Source of the DNA: Enoplosus armatus
Taxonomy: Eukaryota; Chordata; Actinopteri; Centrarchiformes; Enoplosidae
NCBI RefSeq assembly: GCF_043641665.1
Contig: NC_092192.1
Coordinates: forward strand, 22,478,978 to 22,542,977
Direction: 5' to 3'
Length of the DNA stretch: 64,000 nt
Shown piece by piece: positions 22,904-35,012 of this stretch. A program made the translations under genes and the position numbers. A model generated the notes under the pieces. That model ran no database searches, was not told the DNA's origin, and saw nothing but the letters and a program-made list of their open reading frames with translations. The stretch's first letter is position 1. Each line of letters starts with the position of its first letter.

Positions 22904-23087
22904 ATGTCCATCGCCCAGGCGGCGGCCAAGGCCATGCTATCTGATGCCCTGCTGCAGGACGGCTCCGGGATAAACCGAATCAGCCACCTGGAGCTGGAGC
23001 TTCCTCTGGACAAGGTCATCAAGTTCGTGTCCGTCGGCCTGCCGCTGATGCTGGTGTGCATGGCCTTCGCCCGCGAGATCTCCCTGG
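22904..23087 (+). CDS. panx3: panx3 exon 1: N-terminus and TM1
   Basis: The ATG at 22,904 opens a frame that matches the pannexin N-terminus directly (MSIAQAAAKAML). No upstream in-frame pannexin-like sequence exists. The exon ends FAREISL plus one base of a split Gly codon before GTGAGC. It contains LELELPLDKVIKFVSVGLPL, the conserved lead-in to the first membrane helix. Confidence 0.95.
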
Positions 23088-25738
23088 GTGAGCAGCTACT
23101 TTTCCGTTCCTTTCCTTTTTTTTTTTTTTAAACTACGTGAGGACATTTGTTTTTGCATTCCGCTTTGCTTTTGCCCCTAATTACACCCTGCATTCACGAG
23201 TGCTTGTTTCTTATTCCGTGGCTGTGTCCTGGCTTCGTGGTCTCTTCTGCGTTTCAACTGCACGTGCGCCGTTCGACCATTTACTCGCTAAGCTACATTT
23301 AGCTGAGCATGCGATGTACACACTAAGACACTCATTATTCCACAACACAAGGGTCTAGACGAAAATCGAAACTTTTCGCGCGCCGGAAAAAGAGTTAAAA
23401 GTCCCGACAAGTGCGGACGTCTGAGCTCTTTCCCAGCCGTCTTTTATCCGAGCGCTCAGATACACCTCCTCATCCCTTACAGCTTGAAACCAAATATTAA
23501 GAGCAGTAACAATGAGGACTGTAATTACACAGCGCTTTCCTTAGCGAAATGAGAGTGCTGCGGAGCAAGAGAGAGAAAACACTTAGCCAACACCTCATCA
23601 CAAAAAGAAAGACATGAACAGCTGACTCCATTAAGACCTCCTCAGCATAATAGACGGTGGCAATAATGATACGACAACACAGAATTACCGAAAACACCAA
23701 ATCACAAAGTGGTTCCAGCTCCATTCGTCGGTTCGTTGGCTGGTTCTGCCGTTTCCTTCACCGCCACAAATATGTGTTTTGAATCAAATGCGGTGGTTGC
23801 TCGCGTGAAACATGTCCACAACCTGTACGTCCAAAAAAAAAACCCCACACAGCTGACGATCCACAGCATACGTGGCAAGTCTGGAGTCTATTGCTGAGGA
23901 GGCCGACTCCCTTGACTTTGAGCTGAGCGCCGTCTCTCCAGAGCTGGTCTGCAATCAGCCTGGTGCTCCTGATGCTAATTGCCATGGGGGATGATTGAGA
24001 GCAGCGTTCACTAACGCTGGCACGCTGTAATTACAAGGCGAACCCCCTCTTTCTTTTTTGAGTCAAATGAGAGGATATGTTGATTAACCAGAGGGAGTGG
24101 GGGTGTAGAACACGATGTGGTGCCGGGGTACGCGGCTCAACCGATGGATCTTGGCTGCCTATCTGCTGGGTTGTCAGTTTCACAACACTGCTTGATTGCG
24201 CTGCTGTCTGGAGTCTGGTTTACTTGCACCTGGTCTCGCAGCCAAGAATTCTTGTACAAAAGCTGATGATCTGCCAGCGTTAATTGGGGAGTGGGAGTAG
24301 GAAATAGGAGCAGTGGCAGAAATTTGGGTTCCCTCACTTTGCCAAATGGCTGACAGGGGTGGGGGGGGGGGGGGGGGGGGGGAGAAGATTTCATGAGAAG
24401 GCATGGTGCTGTCATTTTTTCTTTTTTGTTTAGGGGGACACACATGCACTCACGAGCAAAGTGGAAAAATAGAGTAAGTAAGCTGCACGGGGGGGGACGC
24501 ACAGGACCCACCTTAACTTAAACCTAAGCAAAGTACCAATGTAGCTCCTGTCATTACAGCTAGATTCGAGATTTGGAAGAACTCTTGGGAAGCCCTCAGA
24601 GACCACATCAGGTGAAGTTATGTTCTGCTGGCTCACTTGGTAACGCGCAAATACACTAATCGCGCTATAAAAGTGTTATTTATCTCACTGATCTGTTTGC
24701 GCAACTGGAAGCAGATTATGCGAACTGAAAATCTTTTTCAGGAATGATTTACTGTAACGCTGTTTCATTATGTGGCTGCCAATAATGAGCTGTTTTTGCT
24801 CACTTTACAGAACCATCTGCGCCCCCCCACTATTAGCCTCACCATGTTGGCCACCAATATGTGCCATCCCAAATTGGCCCATAGATATTCGAAACGTGGA
24901 GTGCATTGTTTTGAAAACTATTTTGAATTGCCGATACTTTTTAAGTCTCAAACCAGATGCGTCACATGCATTTCTTAGATTTCCATCTCCAGTTTTCGTG
25001 TATTATTGTTTAATATAGCTCTCTAGTGTCGCTTGTACCATTTTGCTTTCGCCTACAAATTTTTTTAGTTCATTGTCGGCCTGAAAATACAAACTGTAAC
25101 CTCCTTCTTTCCTTTAAATATCTATACGTGGTCACTTTTACAATGAATGTACTCCATCATAATCTCAGCTGCCGTAATTATATTTTAGGTGTCACTATCA
25201 ATATGTTCAATTGTGGCTGATTAATTACACGCACACACACGCCTGTGGTATAATTGGACCATGGTTGCCTATAATGAGGTGGACTGGCAGGATGACTCCC
25301 ATCCTGACAGTAAATTAGTGGCAGTATGTTTCTACTTACAGAAAGCTGGGCAGATGTGGAGGCTGCTTGTTAAAAAAAAAAAAAAATAGAAGCTCCATGT
25401 TTCTGTTTTAAGGCTCTGGATTAGGTGGGGCGCACCCTGGGTGTGTTCCCTCCCAGGCTCTCTGTTTAAGGGTGGAGCACCCTTGGGAAATGACAGATGG
25501 GTGCGGAGCGCAGATTTAGGTGGTTGGACTGTATGTTGTTATATCAAGGTGAACTAAATATAAGGTGGAGGAAGCCAATTTTGGAATAGAGTCTCGCGGG
25601 ATGGGGGGGAGGGGGGGGGGGGGGTTTAAATGCCAGGTTGCCATTTGTAAACATATGATTTCTCCACTGAAATGCTGCACCACTGAAAAGAAAAGGGCAT
25701 GCAGAAGCTCACATGTACATGTCTGGTAGTGGACCTGA

Positions 25739-25779
<41 letters not shown>

Positions 25780-27968
25780 ACGTGTCAGATATGCTTGGAG
25801 ATTGCTTCCAGGCAAATTGATAAAGCGGATCAACGAAGGCTGCAGCAAGTAATTCCCCATGTTAGCAGATAACGTTACACATCGACATTTGTTTATTCTG
25901 CAGGGCCTCAGATCAGCTGTTTCCCTCCCAACAACTTCACCATCAAGCAGGCCAGCTACGTAGACTCGTACTGCTGGGACTCTCTCATGCATCACGAGTT
26001 TGACAGCGATGGGAACTTTGAGGAGCGCTCGCTCTGGGTGCACAAAGTAAGTTGAGGTTGATTCTGGCTTGACTTGTGATCCCCACTTACAGAGTGGCTG
26101 ACGACGTTGTTTCCCTCAATGTGACTAACAACAGTGTGCCCCTTTAACAACAAGCAGGACCTCCATAAGTATTCGCGGCCCAGTGCAGTTGGCATTTAAG
26201 GCCCAGTCAAAAAAAAAACAAAAAAGAAACGGGAAAGTAGTTCTAAACCAGGACCTGTGGTTGTTCGTTTATACTAATACCAGGCTGCGAAGCCATCATT
26301 CATGTGACTCATCTGCTTCTTTCAACTCTCTCCCGCCACTTTGTCTTTTTCTTTCTCTCCATCTGCGCGTCCTCTCTGTCGCCCCTTTTCTCTCCAGATG
26401 TTCCCTTACTCGCTCCTGGCCATGGCGGTGTTGATGTACCTGCCGGCTCTGATCTGGCGCCAGCTCGTCATGCCCACGCTGAGCTCTGACCTGCTCTTCA
26501 TAATCGACGAGCTGGACAACTCGTACAACCGCTCGGTCCGACTGGCCCAGAATATTCTAGACATGCGCCAGAACACTAAGAACCCCCTCACATTCCAGGC
26601 TGAGCTGCAAAGGTAAGAGACCAGTGAGTAGTTGAGTACTTGTAGCACGAATTTCCATCGCTCTTTCTGACCGTTTCGAATAAAAAAAAAAATGCTTCCA
26701 TATCCACGTCTATGTGTTGATTTGCCTCCAAACTAGAATATGCCCGGTTGAATTAAACTTTACTGATTCCCGTAGAGGAATGGGGTCATTACAGACCATC
26801 TGCAAGTGAGAAACATTGCTCAAATGTTACAGAAGTGATCTTGTGCTGTCAGTTTGAATCTCTTGATAAACTGGGATGGAATGCGGTTTGATAAAGTGGA
26901 AGAGGATAACGCTTTCCTCTCCCTCAGCAACTGCCATTGATACGCCCTTGAGCAAGGCTGACCTCCGACAGCCTCAGCGGAGGACGGCTGTGGTGGGCAG
27001 CTCCCTCGTAGCCTAAAGTAGAAGATTGTGGTTGGGTTGGGACGCTCCCAGCTGGGAATGTCTGCAGCTGTGGGAACATGAAAGGGAACATGGTGCTGAG
27101 TTTCTCCTCCTTGTCCAATTGCAGGGCCAAGAAGAAGCGATACTTTGAGTACCCTCTACTGGAGAGATACATGCAGTGCAAACAAAGCTCCTACTTCCTG
27201 GTCAGCATGCTTTTCTTGCGGGGCTTCCTCCTCCTCACCTTCATGACTGCTGCCTGCCTCTACCTGGCCTACTTCCACCTCTCTGCCTTCCTGCAGGACG
27301 AGTTCAGCTGCTTTGTCCGCACGGGCATGCTGCGTGATCAGAACTGGGTTCCAGAACTGGTTCAGTGTAAAATGATTGGCCAGTTGGTTTTCCAGGTGAT
27401 AAGCGTGGCCAACGGTGCCATCTACGTCCTGTTGGCTCCCATCGTCCTCTTTAGCCTGATCCGGCTCTTCGTTTGGGACACCACCTTCATCTCTGTCTAC
27501 GAGCTCCTCCCAGCCCTGGACCTCATCAACCGCCGTCGGCTGGGCTGCCCGTTGAACGACCTCAACGTTCTCCTACTCTTTTTGCGGGCCAACGTATCAC
27601 ACCTGAAGTCCTATGGGAAGGTGAGGGCGTTGTGCTCGCTGGCGCCACCGCAGGTGGGCAACACCACCGCAGGGCAGGGCCTGAATGCAATGCTGACCCA
27701 GGAGGAAGTGGAAGAGCGTGAGGAGGCTGCAATGGAGCTGGCAGAGGAGGTGGAGGAGGCTAAGGAGGAAGGGAAGCTCAACCTCGTGGACATCATGACT
27801 ATTCTGGGAGCGGCGCAGGGAAGAGTGGTAAACTGCAGCGAGAAGAGGCCTCTGGTGGAGCAGAATATGAGTCTGGGTACCGTAACACTTATCTACACAC
27901 TCAAACGTATTCTGCTAGTGGCTATTTTCATCTACATCATTTGGGATGTACAGAAAATTATTAAGTGA
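22904..27968 (+). CDS. panx3: Pannexin-3, complete, four coding exons (read-through form)
   Basis: Exons 22904-23087, 25904-26046, 26398-26612 and 27125-27968 join in frame into 461 residues. Introns are GT-AG. Pannexins form large-pore plasma-membrane channels for ATP and ions. Visible features are the N-terminus MSIAQAAAKAMLSDALL, TM1 at about 39-59, extracellular loop 1 with C67 and C85 and an N-glycosylation sequon N72-F-T, TM2 at about 111-130, TM3 at about 208-231, loop 2 with C243 and C262, and TM4 at about 268-297. LLPALDLINRRRLGCPLNDL matches the PANX3 C-terminal half, and SSDLLFIIDELDNSYNRS and RYFEYPLLERY also favour PANX3 over PANX1. An unusual Glu-rich stretch spans about 374-397. 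A fifth hydrophobic segment at 433-453 closes this form. Human PANX3 is about 390 aa, so this protein is longer. Confidence 0.93.
24361..24382. repeat. 22-base poly-G run in panx3 intron 1
   Basis: Uninterrupted G homopolymer, preceded by AGGGGT. Confidence 0.9.
25743..25776. repeat. TG microsatellite in panx3 intron 1
   Basis: About 17 TG units lie 128 bp before exon 2. Confidence 0.9.
25904..26046 (+). CDS. panx3: panx3 exon 2: extracellular loop 1
   Basis: After TATTCTGCAG the exon reads GPQISCFPPNNFTIKQASYV and DSYCWDSL, with both loop-1 cysteines and the sequon NFT. It ends with SLWVHK before GTAAGT. Confidence 0.95.
26398..26612 (+). CDS. panx3: panx3 exon 3: TM2 and cytoplasmic loop
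   Basis: The exon begins MFPYSLLAMAVLMYLPALIW (TM2) and continues through the cytoplasmic-loop block LLFIIDELDNSYNRSVRLAQ to ELQ plus two bases of an Arg codon. The acceptor has a strong pyrimidine tract and the donor is GTAAGA. Confidence 0.95.
27125..27968 (+). CDS. panx3: panx3 exon 4: TM3, loop 2, TM4, C-terminus
   Basis: The exon starts after TTGCAG, completing Arg181, and runs to the TGA at 27,966-27,968 if no further splice occurs. It carries loop-2 cysteines in EFSCFVRTG and VQCKMIG. After PLVEQNMSL (residue 431) the frame continues 30 residues, largely hydrophobic. A GT at 27,877 within this exon could act as an alternative donor (see the separate entry at 28,353). Confidence 0.92.
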
Positions 27969-28980
27969 CCTCCAGTCTACAGATACAGGCTCTGAAAAAT
28001 GAAATGAAATGCAAGTGCTTTTTTTTTATTTTTATATATATTTATATATATATATATAAGGTAGCATAAGCAGTTCTCACTGAACAGACACTGAATACAG
28101 AATAAGGTCAAATCCAAGTGGACCTGAGGAAGAAACATTTGCAACTGTAGGCAGTAACTTCACATAATATTGTTTTCGTCATTGTTTTTCCTCTTTATTG
28201 TCTGTAACTGCGCTACTCTTGTTTTTTCCTTTCCGAATCCAAACTGAACAGCCTATATTTCTAAAAGAGTCTTTGAAAAGCCGCTGGCTAAAGTAGAAGA
28301 GATAGATTTGTGGTACTTCCTAGCCCTAACTGCCCTCTCTATCTCTTCACAGAGCCAAACCACCAGGGGTACCATGAGTTGAAGGAGACCGCACCATTTA
28401 ATCATTACTAGGCCTCCTACGGACTGAATCAATGTGATAACAATGGGGGGGGGGGGGGGTCTCTACAGTAGATTTTCAAGAGTACTGTAACCACAAAGAC
28501 TGTGGACGCCAATCAAGGGTTTCTGACAAAAAAACAAAAACAAAAACAAACTCTTTTAGAATTACAGGGCAAATTGTTCTGGCTGGAAATGTCAGTGTCT
28601 TAGTCTCTTAGTTTGGTCTTTGGTCACTTTTTAAGAAGCCAGTGATGGCCAGTAGTGCAAAGGAGAGCGTGCGAGTAAAAGCGGCCGTTGTGGTTGCGAG
28701 AACACAAAGCATAAGCGTGAGCAGCGACCACATACCAAAATATAATTTATGCATTTGTGAGAAATAGGAGTTGTGAGCGTATATACAGTATGTATAGCAA
28801 TCCAGAGACAAAGAAACCATTTCAGTGGCATCTAGAGATCCCAGTGTCAGTCATGAACTTAATAAGGTATAGAATATTGTATTTGTTGTACTTGCTTTCT
28901 TTTTTTTTTTTTTTTTGCGTCCTTCTATTGTGATTTAGGCTGCTTTCTCAGCAAATAAAAGGAGTCCTTGTCTTTCTGTG
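27969..28980 (+). other. panx3: panx3 3' UTR
   Basis: AT-rich sequence follows the stop and includes a TA-rich block near 28,030-28,060 and a 15-G run at 28,445-28,459. AATAAA at 28,954-28,959 is a good cleavage signal, with further signals at 29,018 and 29,108. Confidence 0.6.
28353..28411 (+). CDS. panx3: Candidate alternative terminal exon of panx3
   Basis: An excellent acceptor (pyrimidine tract then CTTCACAG, ending 28,352) opens EPNHQGYHELKETAPFNHY-stop at 28,409-28,411. It is in phase with a possible donor G/GTACCG at 27,876-27,877, so exon 4 would end at residue 431 and the protein would be 450 aa with a hydrophilic tail. The donor is weak at +4 to +6. I judge it as a plausible isoform, or even the main one, from splice phase and sequence quality only. 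Confidence 0.5.
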
Positions 28981-29131
28981 AATTAAAAAAAAAAAAAGTG
29001 CATTCTATGTAATTCTAAATAAATTAAGTTTGTGTAATTACTGTGTGTTTCCCTCATCAATATCTATTCCTTTATCAGCAAATGAAAAGACTTTCTGCCT
29101 TTCTGTAAATAAAAAAAAAAAAAGTGCATTG
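28954..29131 (+). terminator. Duplicated polyadenylation-signal block after panx3
   Basis: Two similar segments, about 28,949-29,010 and 29,075-29,135, share CAGCAAAT, TTTCTGT, an AAT(T)AAA into a 13-A run and AGTGCATT. Canonical AATAAA occurs at 28,954, 29,018 and 29,108, so alternative 3' ends are possible. Confidence 0.55.
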
Positions 29132-30423
29132 TGCAATGTCCCCGAGAATCCATTATTACAGGAAATCCCAGAAGTTTGCAGTTCTGCTGCGGTGGTACGA
29201 TTTACATTCACGAAGTGGGATTTTTGACAAACAAGCCTCCAAAAAAATGTAATACATCAGAAAACTGAAACTGAACCGTCCATTTAAGGACGGCAGAGAG
29301 CCACTCGCCTTTTTAGTGCTTTTATTTTTAGCACGTGCAATTTCAGAGCTGGAGGGCCTTAAGCGCGCCGCCGTTTCTGTGCACAAATGCCAGATACCCG
29401 TCGACAGAAGGCAGACATCGAACAGACAAAGCACTCTCATAAAGGTCGTAGCTAATGACGTTAAAAAGGCTTAAAAATGTTATTAGTTGATGTTATTGTG
29501 TACAGTTTTTCGTTGCTGTATGACTTGCCTCTGGCACACAGTTGTGTTTACGAGCATGTGCAAGTGTCCTTGTTGAAGTTTTTATACAAAAAGTGCTAAT
29601 TTTGTAATTTCATTACGGCCATTAGAGTGAGGCATGGAGAGGGGGGGGGGGGGGGGGAAGCAGCCGTATAAATTTCAGCACAGCGATCGGTTGACTGAAG
29701 GATTGTTTTTGGTTGCTGAACTGTTAATTAACCAGATGATGCATCCGTATGTCATCCTCCATTATCTGTGCTCTCCAGAGTGACCAAAAGTGGCCATCTG
29801 AGAGGGGGGGGGGGGGCTCGCTGGACACAAATTACAGGCCCGCTGCCTCTCTTGCATGAACCAGTCTTGGCAACAAACAAAAAAAGGAAATACATGTGCA
29901 GCAAACTGCTCCGCTTGTGTCGCCGCGTGCGACTCTTCTGCCGGATGAGCCCGGACCAACTGCTGCGCGGCAACCGGGAATTACAAAGTAAAGAATGCAA
30001 TTATTTTGATGTAGTCGAAGACACAAAGGCAGCACTCTCTACGCCCGAGATAATGGTTGGGCTTTCAGTGCTGCTCCCCTCTGAAACTTGAAAGAAAATT
30101 AGGATGATTCTTCTCCGTCATCGACAGCAATGCGTGGCAGAGCCCGTCCTCCGTCATCCATCTGGCACAGAGCAAGGAGAAGGCAGACAGGTGGCGATAA
30201 GGAATGTTCTCACCTGTGTGTTTTGAATGAGGAGCAAACTCAATTCGGAGCACAACACAAAAAGGCAGACACTCAAGTATCTGCTGCCGTGTTGTTGCTG
30301 TTGTTGTTGCATTGGCTGCAGCTGCCTGGCTCGGGCCACTTGAGGGCATCATTGACTCACGCTGAAACCAGGCTGCCTGCATTGTTCTGATCTCTGCAAT
30401 ATATTAATTTTGGGGCTGCATCA

Positions 30424-30426
<3 letters not shown>

Positions 30427-30467
<41 letters not shown>
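30427..30467. repeat. TG microsatellite
   Basis: About 20 GT units followed by a GGGG stretch. Confidence 0.9.
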
Positions 30468-30469
<2 letters not shown>

Positions 30470-31149
30470 GGGTCACTGTTGATATTTATAATTCCTGTAA
30501 TCAAAACAAAAGAGAGCGCCGTCTCATTCAAATCAGCCTTATCAGGCGTTCACCAGGTCCAGACTCCTCTGCCAGAGTCTGTAAAAGCTTCTGTGCGGCC
30601 GCCAATTTCCCGTAGCCAGTAAGTGTGAGGAGTCTGGTGTCGCCGTTGTTGGATCGCTGCCTTTTTGGAATCAAGAAATATTGCTGGCAATCTTCATTGA
30701 GTTCAGCTATGTCAGCAGGCTGGACACCAACTACCACTGTTTGCACTCAGTGTTTCCAAAAGAAAAAAACAAAACAAAAAACCAAGAAATGTTGGGCATA
30801 AAGCTCGCGCTTTAAAGCAGGATTGGATTGAGTGAAACGAGAGATCAGAGGCGTCCTTAGCTTGCTCTACACTGTCATTCCAGCCTGCCTGGATAATGGT
30901 GACGACTCTGTTACAGCCAAACAAGGATGAGGCGATATCGTCACAGGGTTTACGCAACTCTCGCGCAGCTCGCAGCACAGCAGCAGGCTTCCGTGCAGGA
31001 TCACACTGTCGTGCAGTCTGACAACTCTCCGCGCCGTAGCCCTCAACTCTGCATGACAAATCTACTGGTGGGAATGGATAGAAACAGTGTGCCAATGAAG
31101 ACACACACACACACACACACAGCCCTGTCTACACCAGGAGAGCCGAGGT

Positions 31150-31290
31150 GCAGCAGGTGAACGGTTCGAGGTCCGTGGGAATCAGCATCACGGAGGACCT
31201 GTCATGGACCTCACACATCTCCGGGGTGGTAAAGAAAGCTCGGAGACGGCTGCATTTCTTCAGGAAACTTAAGATGCCAAGTTCTTGTTG
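31150..31290 (+). mobile_element. Short relic of a non-LTR retrotransposon
   Basis: The + strand reads VQQVNGSRSVGISITEDLSW, then TSHISGVVKKARRRLHFFRK, which resembles the late RT region of fish LINEs in which a locality motif is followed by ITEDLSW and VVKKAQ-RL-FLR. No flanking RT domains remain, so it is a fragment; family placement is uncertain. Confidence 0.55.
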
Positions 31291-34200
31291 ACTCTTTTAG
31301 AGGGTTGGGACAGAAAGCATCCCGACTGGAAGCCTAAACAGGCACGGGATGTTGCACCACCCTCATTCCCACTCCCATCTCAAGCTCCGCACTGCAACTC
31401 ATAACATCGCACGTAATATAACTGTGTGTCTTCCTCTTTTATTTCTTTCTTTAGCGCTACTTTTCTATACTTTTGTTCAGTTGTTTTATTCTATTCTCAC
31501 TCATATCCTCAAGCGTCTGGATATTTGTTTGCCTATTTGTTGGAATGCCATTCGGAAGGTCAGCTGCCTACAGATCAGATTCTCCGGGTATTTAAAGCGG
31601 GTTTAAAGAGGCGACGGCATGCGAAACGGGAGCTGTGTGGCAAACTGTTAAGCACAGTTGAGGTGACCTCCAGTTCATGACACAATTGATCTTCTGCAGC
31701 TCACCCCTTTGTTCAGATGAAGACCGAACCTTAAATTAAAAGTGATGGCTGCACTGAGCAGAAAACACACACACACACACACACGCAGAGAGAGGCAGTT
31801 TGTGTTATCGCCACAGCTAATAGAGGAAAAGCCTGTCAGGAAAGGATGCGATTATAGCGAGAAATCGATTGAAATTCAAACAAAAGACACATTTCTTAAG
31901 CTGATTAGCCTACCTAAAATATTTCCAACATTTACCAAAAGCCAACCACAAAATTCGCACTTTAAGCGGTCACTGCTTCGGTGCTTCGACACAGCACCTT
32001 CGATTATGCAGTGACTCGCTGTAGACTGTTGGCTAATTAGAAAAGCTTGTACAAAAAGGGGGACGAAAATGTGCTGTAGTCCTCATTGACCCCTCTCAGC
32101 ATGGAGAGCTCTTCATCATCAGAGGGCGGAAATAAATGTTCACTCTACATTTGACTCACAGGCTTCCTTTTAAGCACGCTCCCCTACCTCTGAGTGACTA
32201 ATCTGCATGTCTTTTCCTTGGGTTTTTTCCCCCCGTTCGTCAAGGTCAAACTGAGTGACCTTCTTTGTCTTGGTTTCGCCACGTCGGAGTTGCAATACTG
32301 GACTTTCGGTGGACAGATTCGCAACTCAAAATGAATGCTAGTGTTGACCCGTGTCTGCTGAACGCGCAAGCAGGCAACTTTACAGAAAGCTGAAACCCAC
32401 GACGTCGCTTCTGAGCTACCCGTCTTTAAATGGTTTCAGGGCTCACCATCCGTAAAAGAAACAGTGTAAAATCCTTCGTTATGCTGATAAAGTTAAACAA
32501 CAACTCATTTGTTGGCGTTCAAAAAGAGCTACAGCTTCCATGTTTATGATGGCCACACTCCCTTATATTTTTTCCACTAAACATACCTATGAAAAAGACA
32601 ATTATATGACCTTTTCATCAATTTTAAAATGATCATAAATTCTCAGATGCTATTTAACATCTAGAAATGAATAAGTGCAGCGTAAAATACAACGTGTTCC
32701 CATGGACAAAGCCGCAGAATGCTGCCTTACACGAACCTTCTGTGCAACTGTAACTGCATTTACGGAGTCTGACCTCCAATGCGACTCCAGTCCACCCTTT
32801 CGCTCTGGCAAGCTGCTTACCTCAGGTGTCAAAGTCAAGAACAGCTGTCAGCAGGTAAGGATGTGGGATGACACAGAGGGGGGGGAGAAAAAAAAAGGGA
32901 GGGGGGGCTGACATTGTATTTCAGTCAGTGCTGTCAACTCCTGGCACTGATAATGTCCTGACGGGCGCAGTTATATCGGCGTCTCTACTCCACTTCTGCA
33001 GAACATCGAGCGAGTGCTCCAGTGTCGTTTCAGCTTATGTACTCATCCACACCACATGCTCCGAAAATAATAAGCTGGCTGTTTGAGGAAAGAACAGACA
33101 TCCCATTACTGAGTGTAAGTGCTGAGACAAAGACGCACACAACGGCAGAAACTACTCCGTCACTGATGTCATTTGCGTGTTGCTGCTGCATTGTTTTGGC
33201 GGTGTGATGATTATGCAACATCAATCTTGCCTCATTTGTGTTTTGTTTTTTTTGTTCGTTTGTTCTATTGAGACATCGAGACATCTGCACAAAATGCGGT
33301 TTAAGCCGAGAAGCGCTTAAAGAGCTCAAACTTCTTGCCAACACACAGCAACTCTCCGACTCCCTGTTGCGCTCAAACCCCATTCATTCCCATCACTCGT
33401 CTTTTAACTTGAGCAGGTCCTTTTGGACCCTGCAAACAATATTTGATATATTTGGAATCGAGTCCACGTCTGCTAGTTTCGTAATTATGGCGAGAAAAAT
33501 GGTCCCGCGTTCAGATGACTCCCAAAATCCAATGAATCGGTCCAATCTGTCCTCCAGACTTCATTGGAAATCTGCTCTTGACATTTCCTGCCAATAGACA
33601 GACCAACAAACTAACTGATGGCTGAAAACATAACCCTCTTGGCAGCAGTAATACAAATGATCTGATATTATACTTGTTAGTAATTCACATTTCACCCACC
33701 GCACGCACAAACGCGGATCAGCCCCTTGTGTCAGTCTGCAGTAATTGCAATCAGTCAGTAAAAGTCCCTACTCATGACCGCCGCCTCCTTCACTACCTTG
33801 ATATTATGGTATGTGCCGTCTCCTAAGGCTAAGTACAAAGTTTGGTGTTGAAAGATGGAAGAAAAAAAATGAAATGCCTTCAGGGAAAAGCTGATGAAAA
33901 CATCCCAGACACCACTTGGTGTACGTTGATGGAACTTGAGACAGATTTGTAGTGCAAGGACAGGTGGTGTGTGCCAAATTTCATATAATTCATATTAACG
34001 CTTGTATAAATGTATCACACACACACACACACAGATCAAGAATGTGCCAGGCTTCAAAATCTCTGGAAAAGAGACACAACAGAACACATCACGGTAACAT
34101 TTCAAAAGAGTTTTTTTTGGTTTTTTGGGTTTTTTTTACACACCGGTGGTGCAAGTGCTCCTGCTGAATCAGGTACATGCAGCTCCTCACGAGCAGGGGA

Positions 34201-35012
34201 ACGTGTCAGATCCGTTCAGTTTGATGACAGAGGATTTTCAAAGGCCCAAACTCATCAGCATGAGCGGAACAGTGAAAACAGTTTGACCTCTGCCTTGTAG
34301 CAGCAAATGCAATTAGTTGTGGTGTCCAGAAGCATCAGTAGGAAAGAGCATAACCAATTTATCAGACAACTCCCGCTGCACAGTGAACTCACTGAAAACA
34401 CAGTAAAACAGTCACACCACCAGTTTTACTGTCATATATTCATTTCATTTCTTTTTTTTTTTTTTTACTGTTATTCTTGTATTCCTCCTTCACTTTGTTC
34501 TTAAGAGGGCCACTGGCAGACTTCTGATCAGCCAGTAGGATAATGTGGCGAGTTCATAGGGAAACAGTTGGTGATACTTTAGTGTGTTTAGTGCGTGAGC
34601 TACGGAAGCTTATGAGCTCTTGGCAACTTAGCCAAAGTCAAAAACAAGAACTTCACTCTGCTCGGGGCTCCAGGCTGCAGGGATGATGCGTTTCTGTAGG
34701 CTAACCCTGAGTCCAGACTTGACAGAAGAGGGCGCTCAACGTGGCATAGAGTCTCACACGGACATGATATTTAAGAAACTGGAACTTAAAGCGCAGTTAC
34801 CAGTTCTGCTTGAGGACTCACATGTCAGTGCCACCAGCCTTTCACCTACACTTTTAAGTGCCACAAAAGCACTGAAACAAAGGCTCAAATGTTCCCCAGA
34901 GACAGTTTTATTAACTCGACTGCATGGATAGCCAAGAAGCTCTGCAAATTTCAAATGAATGAGTGACCAAATCCTCTGAAAAGTTGCTTCTGGCCCTCAA
35001 GCAGCTGAACTC

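Larger units (their letters stand above)
23088..25903 (+). other. panx3 intron 1
   Basis: No additional coding exon is recognised. The intron contains a 22-G run (24,361-24,382), a 14-G run (25,611-25,624) and a TG repeat (25,743-25,776). Nothing else stands out. Confidence 0.65.
28981..35012. other. Intergenic region right of panx3; no host gene recognised
   Basis: I see G runs (29,641-29,657; 29,804-29,816), a TG repeat (30,427-30,467), CA repeats (about 31,100-31,120 and 31,766-31,783) and a short reverse-transcriptase relic at 31,150-31,290. Short open frames here have no protein-like motifs. Confidence 0.6.

Noticed and set aside
27473..27721. Second open frame overlapping panx3 exon 4
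   Set aside because: It is an out-of-frame reading within a well-supported exon, without independent similarity.
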